Shown here piece after piece: positions 21,568 through 29,948 of a DNA stretch of 64,000 nucleotides. This DNA comes from Pedomonas mirosovicensis (GTDB lineage Bacteria; Pseudomonadota; Alphaproteobacteria; Sphingomonadales; Sphingomonadaceae), in contig NZ_JAKFIA010000001.1 in NCBI RefSeq assembly GCF_022569295.1, positions 325,001-389,000 of the forward strand. Direction: 5' to 3'. The notes beneath the pieces are model-generated. The model saw nothing but the letters and a program-made list of their open reading frames with translations, was not told the origin of the DNA and searched no databases. Position numbers and translations under genes: made by a program. Each line of letters starts with the position of its first letter. The first letter of the stretch is position 1.

Positions 21568-22977
21568 ATGTTTAAATCGCTCAATGCCGTTCGGATCGGT
21601 GGACGTGAAGTCCTTCCGCTGATTGAAGGCGGCAAGGGCATTTCCGCCACCAACCACATGTCCTCTGGCGCCTGGGCGCTGGCCGGTGGCATCGGCACCG
21701 TATCGGCCGTGAACGCCGATTCCTATGACGCCGACGGCAACATCATCCCGCAGATTTATAACGGCCGCACCCGCCGCGATCGCCATGAGGAGCTGATTCG
21801 CTACGCCATCGAAGGCGGCGTGGAGCAGGTGCGCCGGGCCTGGGAAGTCGCTTCCGGCAAGGGCGCGATCAACATCAACATCCTGTGGGAAATGGGCGGC
21901 GCGCAGCGCGTGCTCGAAGGCGTGCTGGAGCGCACCAAGGGCCTGGTCGCGGGCGTCACCTGCGGCGCGGGCATGCCCTACCGGCTTTCCGAAATCGCAG
22001 CTTCGCACGGCGTGCACTACTATCCCATCGTCTCCTCCGCCCGCGCCTTCCGCGCGCTGTGGAAGCGCGCCTACCACAAGGCGGCCGAATGGCTGGGCGC
22101 GGTGGTCTATGAAGACCCGTGGCGGGCGGGCGGCCACAACGGCCTCTCCAACGCCGAAGATCCGCTGAAGCCGGAAGATCCGTACCCACGCGTCAAGGCG
22201 ATCCGCGATGTGATGCGCCAGGAAGGCATTCCGGACGACGTGCCCATCGTCATGGCGGGCGGCGTCTGGAACCTCTCCGAGTGGGAGCACTGGATCGACA
22301 ACAAGGAGCTGGGGGCCGTCGCCTTCCAGTTCGGCACCCGGCCGCTCGTCACCCAGGAAAGCCCCATCCCGGATGAGTGGAAGCAGCGCCTCCTCACGCT
22401 GGAAGAAGGCGACGTGCTGCTGCATCGCTTCTCGCCGACCGGCTTCTACTCCTCTGCGGTGCGGAACCCGTTCCTGCGGGAGCTGGAAGCCCGCTCCGAG
22501 CGGCAGATCCCCTTCACCACCGAGGAGGTAGGCGAGCACGTGTTCGAGCTGGACGCCGGCAACCTGCCGCGCGGCCAGAAGGCGTTCGTGACGCAGGGCG
22601 ACCTGTTCCGCGCCCGCGAATGGGCGGCGCTGGGCTACACCGAAGCGCTGAAGACGCCGGATTCGACCCTCGTGTTCGTGACGCCCGAAAGCAAGGCCGA
22701 GATCCGCAAGGACCAGTCGGACTGCATGGGCTGCCTGTCGCAGTGCAGCTTCTCCAGCTGGGCGGACAACGAGAAGAACACCACCGGGTATCTCGCCGAC
22801 CCGCGCTCCTTCTGCATCCAGAAGACGCTGCAATCCATCGGCCATGGCGGCGATGTGGAACAGAACCTCATGTTCGCCGGCCACAACGCCTACCGCTTCA
22901 AGAGCGACCCGTTCTACTCCAACGGCTTCATCCCCACGGTGAAGCAGCTCATCGAGCGCATCGTCTCCGGCAAGTAA
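21568..22977 (+). CDS. Nitronate monooxygenase-family flavoprotein
   Basis: A 469-aa TIM-barrel FMN protein of the 2-nitropropane dioxygenase / nitronate monooxygenase family. Visible elements are an N-terminal LPLIEGGKGISATNHMSSG, VTCGAGMPYRLSEIAA, AGGHNGLSNAEDP, an AGGVWNLSEW glycine loop and FQFGTRPLVTQESP for FMN phosphate. The C-terminus has a cysteine cluster CMGCLSQCSFSSW at about residues 387-399, not part of classical nitronate monooxygenases; it may bind an Fe-S cluster or metal. ATG 21568 is chosen over the in-frame ATG at 21358. Substrate unknown. Confidence 0.82.
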   Translation: MFKSLNAVRIGGREVLPLIEGGKGISATNHMSSGAWALAGGIGTVSAVNADSYDADGNIIPQIYNGRTRRDRHEELIRYAIEGGVEQVRRAWEVASGKGAININILWEMGGAQRVLEGVLERTKGLVAGVTCGAGMPYRLSEIAASHGVHYYPIVSSARAFRALWKRAYHKAAEWLGAVVYEDPWRAGGHNGLSNAEDPLKPEDPYPRVKAIRDVMRQEGIPDDVPIVMAGGVWNLSEWEHWIDNKELGAVAFQFGTRPLVTQESPIPDEWKQRLLTLEEGDVLLHRFSPTGFYSSAVRNPFLRELEARSERQIPFTTEEVGEHVFELDAGNLPRGQKAFVTQGDLFRAREWAALGYTEALKTPDSTLVFVTPESKAEIRKDQSDCMGCLSQCSFSSWADNEKNTTGYLADPRSFCIQKTLQSIGHGGDVEQNLMFAGHNAYRFKSDPFYSNGFIPTVKQLIERIVSGK

Positions 22978-23005
22978 GCCAGACCGCACGCATCGCTGAA
23001 CCGAG

Positions 23006-23033
23006 AAAGCCCGGCTTCCGCCGGGCTTTTTTA
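23006..23033. terminator. Bidirectional terminator between two convergent genes
   Basis: AGCCCGGC-TTCC-GCCGGGCT, a perfect 8-bp stem, followed by TTTTTT on + and preceded by AAA (TTT on -). It lies 30 bases past the flavoprotein stop, and the stop codon of the minus-strand gene at 23031 touches its T-run. Confidence 0.85.
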
Positions 23034-23825
23034 TTGGTAATCAATGGTTTGAATAGTCGCTTTTATATCAGAAAAGCTAATATTTCTTTCATTCAAAGCA
23101 GTCCGTAGCGGTTCGACGCACGATTCTCCATCCTCAGTTAAATCTTCGCCGTACTCTTTTAGAAAATCCTCAAATTCTGCAAAATTTATTAGTTCTAATA
23201 TAAAATTTGAGCTGTGAATAATTTCAAATGTTATTTTCGATTGCTCTCTAAGCCTATTTTGCAACTCGAAAACATCCTTCCCTGAAGTTGTATCAGTAAT
23301 AATTTTCGTACAAATAAAAATAATTCGGCTTACCGGCACCCTGAGCATAGCATTATAAGAAAATTCTTCCTTAATAGATTCCACGCGTTTAATATCTTCT
23401 AAAATTTTTTCTGTAATATTATTCAGCCTATCCGCGCCCAGGCACGCATCAAACGATCTAACCAACGACACAATATTCGCCAATCGTGACCCCAACTCGG
23501 CCCTCAGGGACAATCGATGTTTGTCCATTGGGTCATTCTCTTTGGAGAGCTTGACTTTAATCAAGTTTTTATAGTTAGTTATGGCCTCTTGGTCAGATTT
23601 CCAAACGAAATAAGGCGCAGATAGCAGCCTTAAAAAGGCTATTACCCCTGCCGTAACCAAGACACCTGTCCCTACAAGCGCATCAATATTTTCTGGAATT
23701 GGCGCTTTTAAAAAGTAGAGCCCGGCCATGGTCAGCGGACCAAGTGCGATAGACAGCTTATCAATTGTTTGAAACGTGCGGCTAAAAGCCTGACGTCCTA
23801 CCAGCCTTAAATATCTGACAACCAT
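23031..23825 (-). CDS. Hypothetical AT-rich membrane protein
   Basis: Not recognised. The 264-aa protein has two hydrophobic segments near the N-terminus (about residues 26-40 and 48-66), then RLLSAPYFVWKSDQEAITNYK and a long, mostly helical, charged cytosolic-type region with few Trp or Cys. Base composition is strikingly AT-rich, with many ATT, AAA and TTA codons, unlike every neighbour, which points to recent transfer. It is alone between a terminator and a palindromic repeat, with no integrase nearby. A two-TM protein with a cytosolic helical domain could be a phage- or defence-derived effector, but nothing in the sequence proves it. Confidence 0.6.
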   Translation of the reverse strand: MVVRYLRLVGRQAFSRTFQTIDKLSIALGPLTMAGLYFLKAPIPENIDALVGTGVLVTAGVIAFLRLLSAPYFVWKSDQEAITNYKNLIKVKLSKENDPMDKHRLSLRAELGSRLANIVSLVRSFDACLGADRLNNITEKILEDIKRVESIKEEFSYNAMLRVPVSRIIFICTKIITDTTSGKDVFELQNRLREQSKITFEIIHSSNFILELINFAEFEDFLKEYGEDLTEDGESCVEPLRTALNERNISFSDIKATIQTIDYQ

Positions 23826-23904
23826 CTAGGCAGAATGATGTATTTCGGTGGTGATGTGAAGCACCCAATGCGAACTGAAGAGACTACTAATCTACGGTGA
23901 AAAG

Positions 23905-23935
23905 GGGGTGCAGGGGTCCGAGACCCCTGCAAGAA
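23905..23935. repeat. Palindromic intergenic repeat, single arm (copy 2)
   Basis: Hairpin TGCAGGGGTC-CGA-GACCCCTGCA (23909-23931) preceded by AAAGGGGG and followed by AAGAAAA. The stem is the same as the right arm of copy 1, with a different loop. The rest of the element is missing or too diverged to see. It lies just past the end of the usp gene and can serve as its terminator on the minus strand. Confidence 0.7.
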
Positions 23936-23951
23936 AACCAGAAACCGAAAC

Positions 23952-24512
23952 TCAATCGATCTGCGCGATGGCGTCGGTGGCTTCGGGGGTCATGCTGCCG
24001 GGGACGATGGTGACGGGGCACGGCAGGGAGCCGGCGATCTGGCCGGAGAAGAAGGCCACCAGCGGGCCGGGGTCGCCCTTGGCCGAGGCGGCGAGGATGA
24101 GGCGCACCACGCTGGGATCGTCGCGGATGACGGCCTGCACCTGGTCGATGGACTTGCCCTGGCGGATTTCGATTTGGGCCGGGCAGCCGCAGATCTTCTC
24201 CACGTCCACGGCGAAGGCTTCCAGCAGGGCTTCGGCCTGTTCGCGGGCCTCCTGCTCCATCACGTTCTGCACGCCGCCCCATTGCACGAAGTCGAGCGGG
24301 GGCAGCACGTAGAGGATAACCACCTGCCCGCCGGGCGTATGGCGGGCCCGCCCGGCCGCGTAACGGAGGGCGACCCGGCATTCCGGCGTCTGGTCGACAA
24401 CCACAACATATTTGCGAGCGCGCCCGCTCTTGCTGCCGCTGCCGCTTCCACTGTGCTGGCTGCCGCCTTCCGGCGCGCCGCCAGCAGCCTGGGGATTGGA
24501 CTGCTCAACCAT
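23952..24512 (-). CDS. Universal stress protein (UspA) family protein
   Basis: 186 aa. After a Gly/Ser/Gln-rich, probably disordered 30-residue lead comes a Usp fold: YVVVVDQTPECRVALRYAA (first strand and helix), VVILYVLPPLDF, and LILAASAKGDPGP followed by PCPVTIVPGSM, where the ATP-binding G-x-G pattern is degenerate. It may therefore be a non-ATP-binding Usp. It is divergent from copA with about 255 bases between them. A terminator-like repeat follows it. Confidence 0.8.
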   Translation of the reverse strand: MVEQSNPQAAGGAPEGGSQHSGSGSGSKSGRARKYVVVVDQTPECRVALRYAAGRARHTPGGQVVILYVLPPLDFVQWGGVQNVMEQEAREQAEALLEAFAVDVEKICGCPAQIEIRQGKSIDQVQAVIRDDPSVVRLILAASAKGDPGPLVAFFSGQIAGSLPCPVTIVPGSMTPEATDAIAQID

Positions 24513-24699
24513 GCATCAACTCTGCCATTGCCCGAGGGCACCCGCAAGCACAGCTTGCAATTCGTTCGACCGCAAGCGGAGCCTGCGCCCTTCGCCCGAA
24601 ACAGCGCTTGCAGAGCACGCAAGGCGGGGCCCCGGCCTGTGGTTCCTTGGAAGCGTTCAAAAAAACCGAAGAGCCCGCTCCCGGCCCGATTGAACCGGC

Positions 24700-24730
24700 T
24701 TGACCTTGACATAGTGTCAGACTCCACTCT
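24700..24730 (+). promoter_or_regulatory. Candidate promoter/operator of copAB
   Basis: TTGACC at 24700-24705 resembles a -35 box and is followed by the perfect dyad TGACA-TAG-TGTCA at 24707-24719. A dyad placed just after the -35 element is the layout of MerR/CueR-type metal-sensing promoters. The -10 is poor, and no merR-type gene is in the window. Confidence 0.35.
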
Positions 24731-24767
24731 GGCGCAGACTGTCTTCCCGTTGCCGAGCAAGGACCGG

Positions 24768-26579
24768 ATGATGAACATACCTCTCAAGCGGCGAACCCTG
24801 TTGCGCGCCGGGGCGCTGGGCCTGGCGGGCGCGTGCCTGCCCTCGCTGCTGCCCGCCTGGGCGCGCAGCGGCACGCAGGGCCTCACGGCCGGCGCTTCCC
24901 CCCTTACGGGCGAGGACATTCACCTGCACGTCGGGCATAGCCGCTTCACGGTGGGCGGCCGGTCGGGCCATGCGGTCACGCTGAACGGCGTGCTGCCCGC
25001 CCCGCTCATCCGCCTGCGCGAGGGGCAGAAGGTGCGCCTTCACGTGCACAACGGGCTTGAGGAAGACACCTCCATCCACTGGCACGGGCTCATCCTGCCG
25101 TTTCACATGGATGGCGTGCCGGGCATCAGCTTCCCCGGCATCGCGCCGAAGTCCGTGTTCACCTATGAGTTTCCGGTCAAGCAGAGCGGCACCTACTGGT
25201 ATCACAGCCACTCCGGCCTGCAGGAGCAGCAGGGGCATTACGGCCCGCTGGTGATCGACCCCAAGGACGCCGACCCGGTGCACTACGACCGCGAGCACGT
25301 CATCGTGCTGTCGGACTGGACCTTCCTTCACCCGCACAAAATTCTGGAGAAGGTGAAGCAGGAGGGCGGCTATTTCAACCGCCAGCGGCAGACCGTATTC
25401 GGCGGCCTTGCGGGTGATGACCCCGAGGAGCGCATGACCCCGATGGAGCGCTTCGCCTGGGGCCGGATGCGGATGGACCCCACGGACATTTCGGATGTAA
25501 CGGGCTCGATCTACACCTATCTCATCAACGGCCACGGCCCTGAGGAAAACTGGACCGGCCTGTTCAGGCCCGGCGAGCGCGTGCGGCTGCGCTTCATCAA
25601 CGCCTCGGCCATGACCATCTTCAACGTGCGGATTCCGGGCCTGCCCCTCACCATCGTGCAGGCGGACGGGCAGAACGTGAAGCCGGTGGAGACGGACGAG
25701 TTCCAGATCTCCGTCGCCGAGACCTACGATGTCATCGTCACGCCCACCGAGGCGCAGGCCCACACGATCGTCGCTGAATCCATCGACCGCTCAGGGCTCA
25801 CCCGCGCGACGCTCGCGCCCCGGCTTGGCATGGAAGCGCCCGTGCCGCCCTTGCGCCCCCGCCCCACCCTTTCCATGCGCGACATGGGGATGGGCAGCAT
25901 GGATCATGGCAGCATGGATCATTCCGGGCACGGCGCATCCTCTCCGGTGAAGATCGGCGTCGGCGTGGACATGGTTGCCGCCATGCCGGTCGACCGCACC
26001 GCCGATCGCCCGCTGGGGCTGGAGAACGAGCCCCACCGGGTGCTCACCTACCACCAGCTGACGCCGCTCACGCCCTTTGCGGACATGCGCCCGCCCACAC
26101 GGCGCATCGACATCCACCTCACCGGCAACATGGAGCGGTTCATGTGGTCGTTCGACGGCCAGAAGCTGAACGAGGGGCTGGAGCCGATCCGCCTCGCCCG
26201 CAACGAGCGGGTGCGGGTGCGGCTCATCAACAACAGCATGATGAACCATCCCATCCACATCCACGGCCACTTCTTCGAGCTGGTGACCGGAATGCCGGGC
26301 GGCAACCCGGTGAAGCACACGGTGAACGTGATGCCGGGCGGCACGGCCAGCTTCGATTTAACCGCCGACGCTCCCGGCGACTGGGCGTTCCACTGCCACC
26401 TGCTCTACCACATGCACGCAGGGATGATGAATGTGGTGAAGATTCGCCCGCTGGACGATATCGCGGCGGCGTCCCCGTCGCCGGAGGATCACTCCGGCCA
26501 CGGCGCCCACGCGCCGCCCGCCGCCGAGGCGCATGGCGCGCATCACGGCCACCACGCCATGACGGGAGACGACGCATGA
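24768..26579 (+). CDS. copA: Copper resistance multicopper oxidase CopA
   Basis: Periplasmic multicopper oxidase of the CopA/PcoA family, which oxidises or sequesters Cu(I). A Tat signal is visible (KRRTLLRAGALGLAGACLP). Copper ligands appear in order: HWHG, WYHSHSG, then HPIHIHGHFFEL and HCHLLYHMHAGM near the C-terminus. A Met/His-rich loop (MRDMGMGSMDHGSMDHSGHG) around residues 370-390 is typical of copper-trafficking proteins. ATGs at 24768 and 24771 follow AAGGA. Length 603 aa. An in-frame upstream extension to 24174 overlaps usp and is rejected. The stop overlaps the copB start (ATGA). Confidence 0.93.
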   Translation: MMNIPLKRRTLLRAGALGLAGACLPSLLPAWARSGTQGLTAGASPLTGEDIHLHVGHSRFTVGGRSGHAVTLNGVLPAPLIRLREGQKVRLHVHNGLEEDTSIHWHGLILPFHMDGVPGISFPGIAPKSVFTYEFPVKQSGTYWYHSHSGLQEQQGHYGPLVIDPKDADPVHYDREHVIVLSDWTFLHPHKILEKVKQEGGYFNRQRQTVFGGLAGDDPEERMTPMERFAWGRMRMDPTDISDVTGSIYTYLINGHGPEENWTGLFRPGERVRLRFINASAMTIFNVRIPGLPLTIVQADGQNVKPVETDEFQISVAETYDVIVTPTEAQAHTIVAESIDRSGLTRATLAPRLGMEAPVPPLRPRPTLSMRDMGMGSMDHGSMDHSGHGASSPVKIGVGVDMVAAMPVDRTADRPLGLENEPHRVLTYHQLTPLTPFADMRPPTRRIDIHLTGNMERFMWSFDGQKLNEGLEPIRLARNERVRVRLINNSMMNHPIHIHGHFFELVTGMPGGNPVKHTVNVMPGGTASFDLTADAPGDWAFHCHLLYHMHAGMMNVVKIRPLDDIAAASPSPEDHSGHGAHAPPAAEAHGAHHGHHAMTGDDA

Positions 26580-27553
26580 GCCGCCTCGGCCTGCTTGCCG
26601 CCGCCTGCGCCCTTGCCGTCCTTGCTGCTCCCGCCAGGGCGCAGGAGGCCAACCCCCACGCCGGGCACGACATGGGCCAGCTGCCCACGAGCCCTGAGAG
26701 CATGGATCATGGGCAGATGCAGCATGGCGCCCACGCCGGGCACCAGATGATGCCTGCCCCCATGTCCCCGGCCGAAGCGAGCCAGCCCCCGCTGGCCCCG
26801 CCGCCACCTGAAGCCTTTACCGGCCCGGAGAACGCGGCCGACATCGTGTGGAACCCCAAACTCATGGCCCGCGTCCGCAAGACCGAGCTGATCGATATGC
26901 ACGGCCGTTTCCGCGGCTCCAAGCTGATGGTCGACCGGCTGGAATACCGAGGGCAGGACGGCCGCGATGGTTACCTGTGGGACGCCGAGGGGTGGATCGG
27001 CGGCGATTACGACAAGCTGTGGATCAAGACCGAGGGCGAAGGCGCGTTCGAAGAAGCGCTTGAAAGCGCCGAGGTGCAGGCGCTGTGGAGCCACGCCATC
27101 AGCCCCTGGTTCGATGTGCAGGCGGGCGTGCGCTATGACATTCGCCCCCGGCCCAAGGGTTCCGACGCCGGCCGCGCCCATGCCATCCTCGGCCTCCAGG
27201 GCCTCGCGCCCTACTGGCTTGAGGTGGACGCCGCCCTGTTCCTCTCCGGAAAGGGCGACCTCACCGCGCGGATCGAGGCCGAGCACGACATGTGCCTCAC
27301 CAACAGCCTCATCCTCCAGCCCCGGGCGGAGGTGGACCTCGCCGCACAGAACGTCGCGGAGACCGGCACCGGCTCCGGCCTTTCTTCCTTCGAGGCCGGC
27401 CTGCGCCTGCGCTACGAATTCATCCCCGAGTTCGCGCCCTACATCGGCATCGAATACGCCCGCCTGTTCGGCAACACCCGCGATTACGCCCGCGCCGAAG
27501 GCGAGGATACGGGCGGATGGTCCTTCCTCGTCGGCGTGAGAACATGGTTTTGA
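26576..27553 (+). CDS. copB: Copper resistance protein CopB (outer membrane)
   Basis: 325-aa outer-membrane copper-binding protein that partners CopA. A Sec signal peptide ends near APARAQ (residue 22). Mature residues about 25-70 are His/Met-rich (HAGHDMGQL, MDHGQMQHGAHAGHQMM), the expected copper-binding stretch. The conserved CopB domain follows: WDAEGWIGGDYDKLWIKTEGE, then beta-strand-rich sequence ending in an aromatic terminus (VGVRTWF), as in outer-membrane barrels. ATG 26576 overlaps the copA stop. Confidence 0.93.
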   Translation: MSRLGLLAAACALAVLAAPARAQEANPHAGHDMGQLPTSPESMDHGQMQHGAHAGHQMMPAPMSPAEASQPPLAPPPPEAFTGPENAADIVWNPKLMARVRKTELIDMHGRFRGSKLMVDRLEYRGQDGRDGYLWDAEGWIGGDYDKLWIKTEGEGAFEEALESAEVQALWSHAISPWFDVQAGVRYDIRPRPKGSDAGRAHAILGLQGLAPYWLEVDAALFLSGKGDLTARIEAEHDMCLTNSLILQPRAEVDLAAQNVAETGTGSGLSSFEAGLRLRYEFIPEFAPYIGIEYARLFGNTRDYARAEGEDTGGWSFLVGVRTWF

Positions 27554-27560
27554 GAGTTTT

Positions 27561-27583
27561 TGCAGGGGCCTGAGGCCCCTACA
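27561..27583. terminator. Terminator hairpin between convergent copB and the DUF2333 gene (repeat-like)
   Basis: TGCAGGGGCC-TGA-GGCCCCTACA: stem of about 9 pairs with one C/A mismatch, preceded by TTTTT. It resembles the hairpins of the palindromic repeat family (TGCAGGGG... core) without the ATTCGTTTT element. It is 8 bases past the copB stop. Confidence 0.65.
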
Positions 27584-27613
27584 TCAGCAAGAACCTTGTC
27601 CCGAAAGGCAGCC

Positions 27614-28699
27614 CTACCGACGGCGGGTTTGCGTCGTTTGTGTCGTCGCGGGGGCCTGCCGCAGCGCGGCGGCAAGCGCGCGGATTTGCTGCTCGGTGCG
27701 CTGGAGGGCAAAGCCCTGTTCCATCAGGTGATTCTTGATGAGGAAGCTGCCGGGATCGCCGGCGGTGACGATGAGCGGGTCGAGGGCGACCACGGTCTCC
27801 AGGCTGCGGGCCATGGTGGCCCACCGGGCAGCCAGCTGGCGCTGGCGGATGAGCGGTTCGAAGTCCTCGCGCAAGCCGCCGAGGATCAGCAACGAGGCGT
27901 AGGCTTCGCCGCGCACGGTGTAGAACATCTCGTCGTTGCCCAGCCGCTTATCTTGCGCCGTCTCGTCCCCCGAGACGTGCTGGCCCAGCATTTCCTCGCT
28001 CTCGGCCAGGGTATCGGCCATGCGATCCAGCAGCGTGGCGAGCGTCGCGGCGTCCCGGGTCAGGGTGACGCGGCCCCCGGCCACGTGGGCGTTGTAGCTG
28101 CGGATGGCCTCCACGGCCTCGCGGTAGCTGGAGGCGGAGGCGGTTCGCACCCACGGCCAGTTCGTGCCGATCCACCAGCGGTCGGGCGGATAGTCCAGCG
28201 CCTGCGCCGCGCGCGCAAGATCCGGGTCTTCGGCCTGGAGGCTTTGCAGGGAGGCAACGAAGCGCAGCACGCCCAGGCGCAAGCCCCGCTGCCAGGCGGG
28301 CATGTTGTCGAGGAGGGCCGTGGGGTAGAACCAGGGGTCGTCCGCCTTCCAGCCATGCTCGTTCAGTTCCCGGTCGAGCACGGCGCTGGCCATGCCGACG
28401 GCGACGCTGCCGCCGGGCGACAGGTCCGCCTCCGCAGGGCGGAACGCCATGTTGTCATCGATGGTGGAGCTGAGCAGGCCGCCAAGGCCAAAATAAAGCA
28501 CGAGGAACACGATCACCAGCGCGGCGGCGAACACCGGCCGCGACCGGGTGATGAAGGCAAGCGTGGCCCGGACGGGCCGGGCACGCAAAGAGGGAGCGCT
28601 GGAAGGCTGGGAGTCGGGGGTGCCCCCTGTCGTATCGGCACCTTGCGGATGGGCCAAAGATCCGACCCATCGCCTCAACCCGTCCAGCCAGACCAACAT
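27614..28699 (-). CDS. DUF2333 family membrane protein
   Basis: 361 aa with one clear transmembrane helix near residues 57-77 (AAALVIVFLVLYFGLGGLL) and a large, probably periplasmic domain matching DUF2333, with GMASAVLDRELNEHGWKADD, PWFYPTALLDNMPAWQRG and NHLMEQGFALQRTEQQIR. The function of the family is not established. ATG 28699 is chosen because GGGGGAG lies just upstream; ATG 28720 has no ribosome site. It is convergent with copB. Confidence 0.82.
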   Translation of the reverse strand: MLVWLDGLRRWVGSLAHPQGADTTGGTPDSQPSSAPSLRARPVRATLAFITRSRPVFAAALVIVFLVLYFGLGGLLSSTIDDNMAFRPAEADLSPGGSVAVGMASAVLDRELNEHGWKADDPWFYPTALLDNMPAWQRGLRLGVLRFVASLQSLQAEDPDLARAAQALDYPPDRWWIGTNWPWVRTASASSYREAVEAIRSYNAHVAGGRVTLTRDAATLATLLDRMADTLAESEEMLGQHVSGDETAQDKRLGNDEMFYTVRGEAYASLLILGGLREDFEPLIRQRQLAARWATMARSLETVVALDPLIVTAGDPGSFLIKNHLMEQGFALQRTEQQIRALAAALRQAPATTQTTQTRRR

Positions 28700-28784
28700 T
28701 GCTCCCCCTTGCAACAACATTCCTGATTTGGTTCGCGCCCTGATAGGAAACGCTTCAGCGTCAGTCAGGGTAATTAAATCAGGA

Positions 28785-29430
28785 TTATTTGTTGGGCAGG
28801 TCGATCTTCACCTGCTTGGTTACGCCTGACGTTCCTGGGAAGTCCGTGAACATGGCCTGAACCAGATAGGGCATCACCTCCGGCAGGCGGTTGTCCTTGC
28901 CAACCGATTCCACCCGTCCCTCGAACAGCGGCACCGCACCGGCATCCTTTCCGCCCGTGCCCGGACGCACGATGTCCATGCTCAGGGTGCGGGTGTAGAC
29001 GGTGTAGGAATAGACCTCGGTGTCGTTGAACGGGCCGCCCCAGAAGGGGTCATACGCACCCCAGCCCCAGGGGTAGAAGGCCCGGTAGCGCCAGCTGTAG
29101 TAGTAGGGCGCGAAGGTGGTGCCGGGGCGGCTCGCGATCTTCTCGCGGCCGGGCGATACGCCGTAGTCCAGCTTCACCTCCAGCGTCGCGGCGCTGGGGG
29201 GTCTGCGCGCGGGTGTAACCCTGCTTCACCATTTCGGCCGCCACATATTCGGCGTAGGTGGCGAACTCCAGGCTGCCCTGCTTCTGCGGGTCGGCCGCGA
29301 CAACGCGGAAGGACTCGCCCTGCGGCGGCGGCAACCGGTGGAACCGTGCCACGTCTGACTTGATCTGGCTGGCGCAGGCCGCCAGAACCAGCAGCATCAG
29401 GCCAGCGAACACTTTACTGATGTGGGACAT
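28785..29430 (-). pseudogene. DUF4136-type lipoprotein, disrupted by an apparent 1-base insertion
   Basis: Two frames together make one lipoprotein. The first part (from ATG 29430) has a lipoprotein signal (MLLVLAACAS, lipid-bearing Cys19) and continues to VKQGYTRAQTP. The second part picks up in another frame with EVKLDYGVSPGREKI and YYSWRYRAFYPWGWGAYDPFWGG, typical of DUF4136, ending at 28785. Deleting one C from the C6 run (minus strand; G6 at about 29197-29202) restores a single reading frame of about 214 residues. As written, the protein is truncated. The in-frame gap and conserved C-terminus suggest a sequence error or slippage, not decay. Confidence 0.8.
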
Positions 29431-29948
29431 AAAACCTTACTCCTAGGCCCTTCCCGCTCACTTGGCTGTTGTTTGGAGTTCCTCCAAAATCCACTGTAAG
29501 GAATTGGCACTGAACCCCGTCTGAACAACCCGAACTGCCACGGCACGGTAGCGAGCGGGCAACACCCCCCCGGTTTTCACCCTCCGTAGCGTGTACAAAA
29601 GCTATTGTGCCCCTCTCTCCGCAAGAGAGCAAAAGGATTGTTTTAGGGTAACAATATTTTAAGCCGAATGGAGGGTCCGGCGCGCGCCAGGTTCGGCTTC
29701 GCCATTCCGCCTCATCCGGCCGGTTGCCTGCCACTCTTTAGGATGGCTTTAAGACGCTTTCTTGACAGAAGGCCTCATGCGCGGGGCCAGGCGGCCAACC
29801 ACGGGACCATCCCCGGATGCCCGGCCTTGTTGGTCCGCCAAAGAGACGGGCCGTGCCCGCCATTGCGCGCACGGCCCGGTAAGAGATGGGACGCAAGGGC
29901 CCGAGGCTCTTGCAAGAAACCCTCAAGCCAAAAGCAATCCCGAATGCC
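29431..29948. other. Intergenic region between the DUF4136 lipoprotein and trpS
   Basis: 518 bases with no convincing gene. It contains a perfect 7-bp hairpin TTTGGAG-TTC-CTCCAAA (29472-29488) in the lipoprotein's leader, a CTCTCT/AGAGAG hairpin at 29613-29629, an AT-rich patch near 29635-29662 that may hold a promoter, and a diverged palindromic repeat arm at 29840-29920. Confidence 0.5.
29840..29920. repeat. Palindromic intergenic repeat, diverged right arm (copy 3)
   Basis: Contains GCGCACGGCCCGGTAAGAGATGGG, of which GCGCACGGCCCG is shared with copy 1, then the hairpin GCAAGGGCC-CGA-GGCTCTTGC (29893-29913) and AAGAAA. The stem differs from other copies but remains paired with one mismatch. 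It lies 35 bases past the trpS stop (minus strand). Confidence 0.6.

Noticed and set aside
24174-24767. An N-terminal extension of copA back to 24174
   Set aside because: It runs through the usp gene on the other strand, and the Tat signal clearly starts at 24768-24771.
29414-29734. A 106-codon minus-strand frame upstream of the DUF4136 lipoprotein
   Set aside because: No ribosome site, no domain, and it overlaps the lipoprotein's start and leader hairpins.
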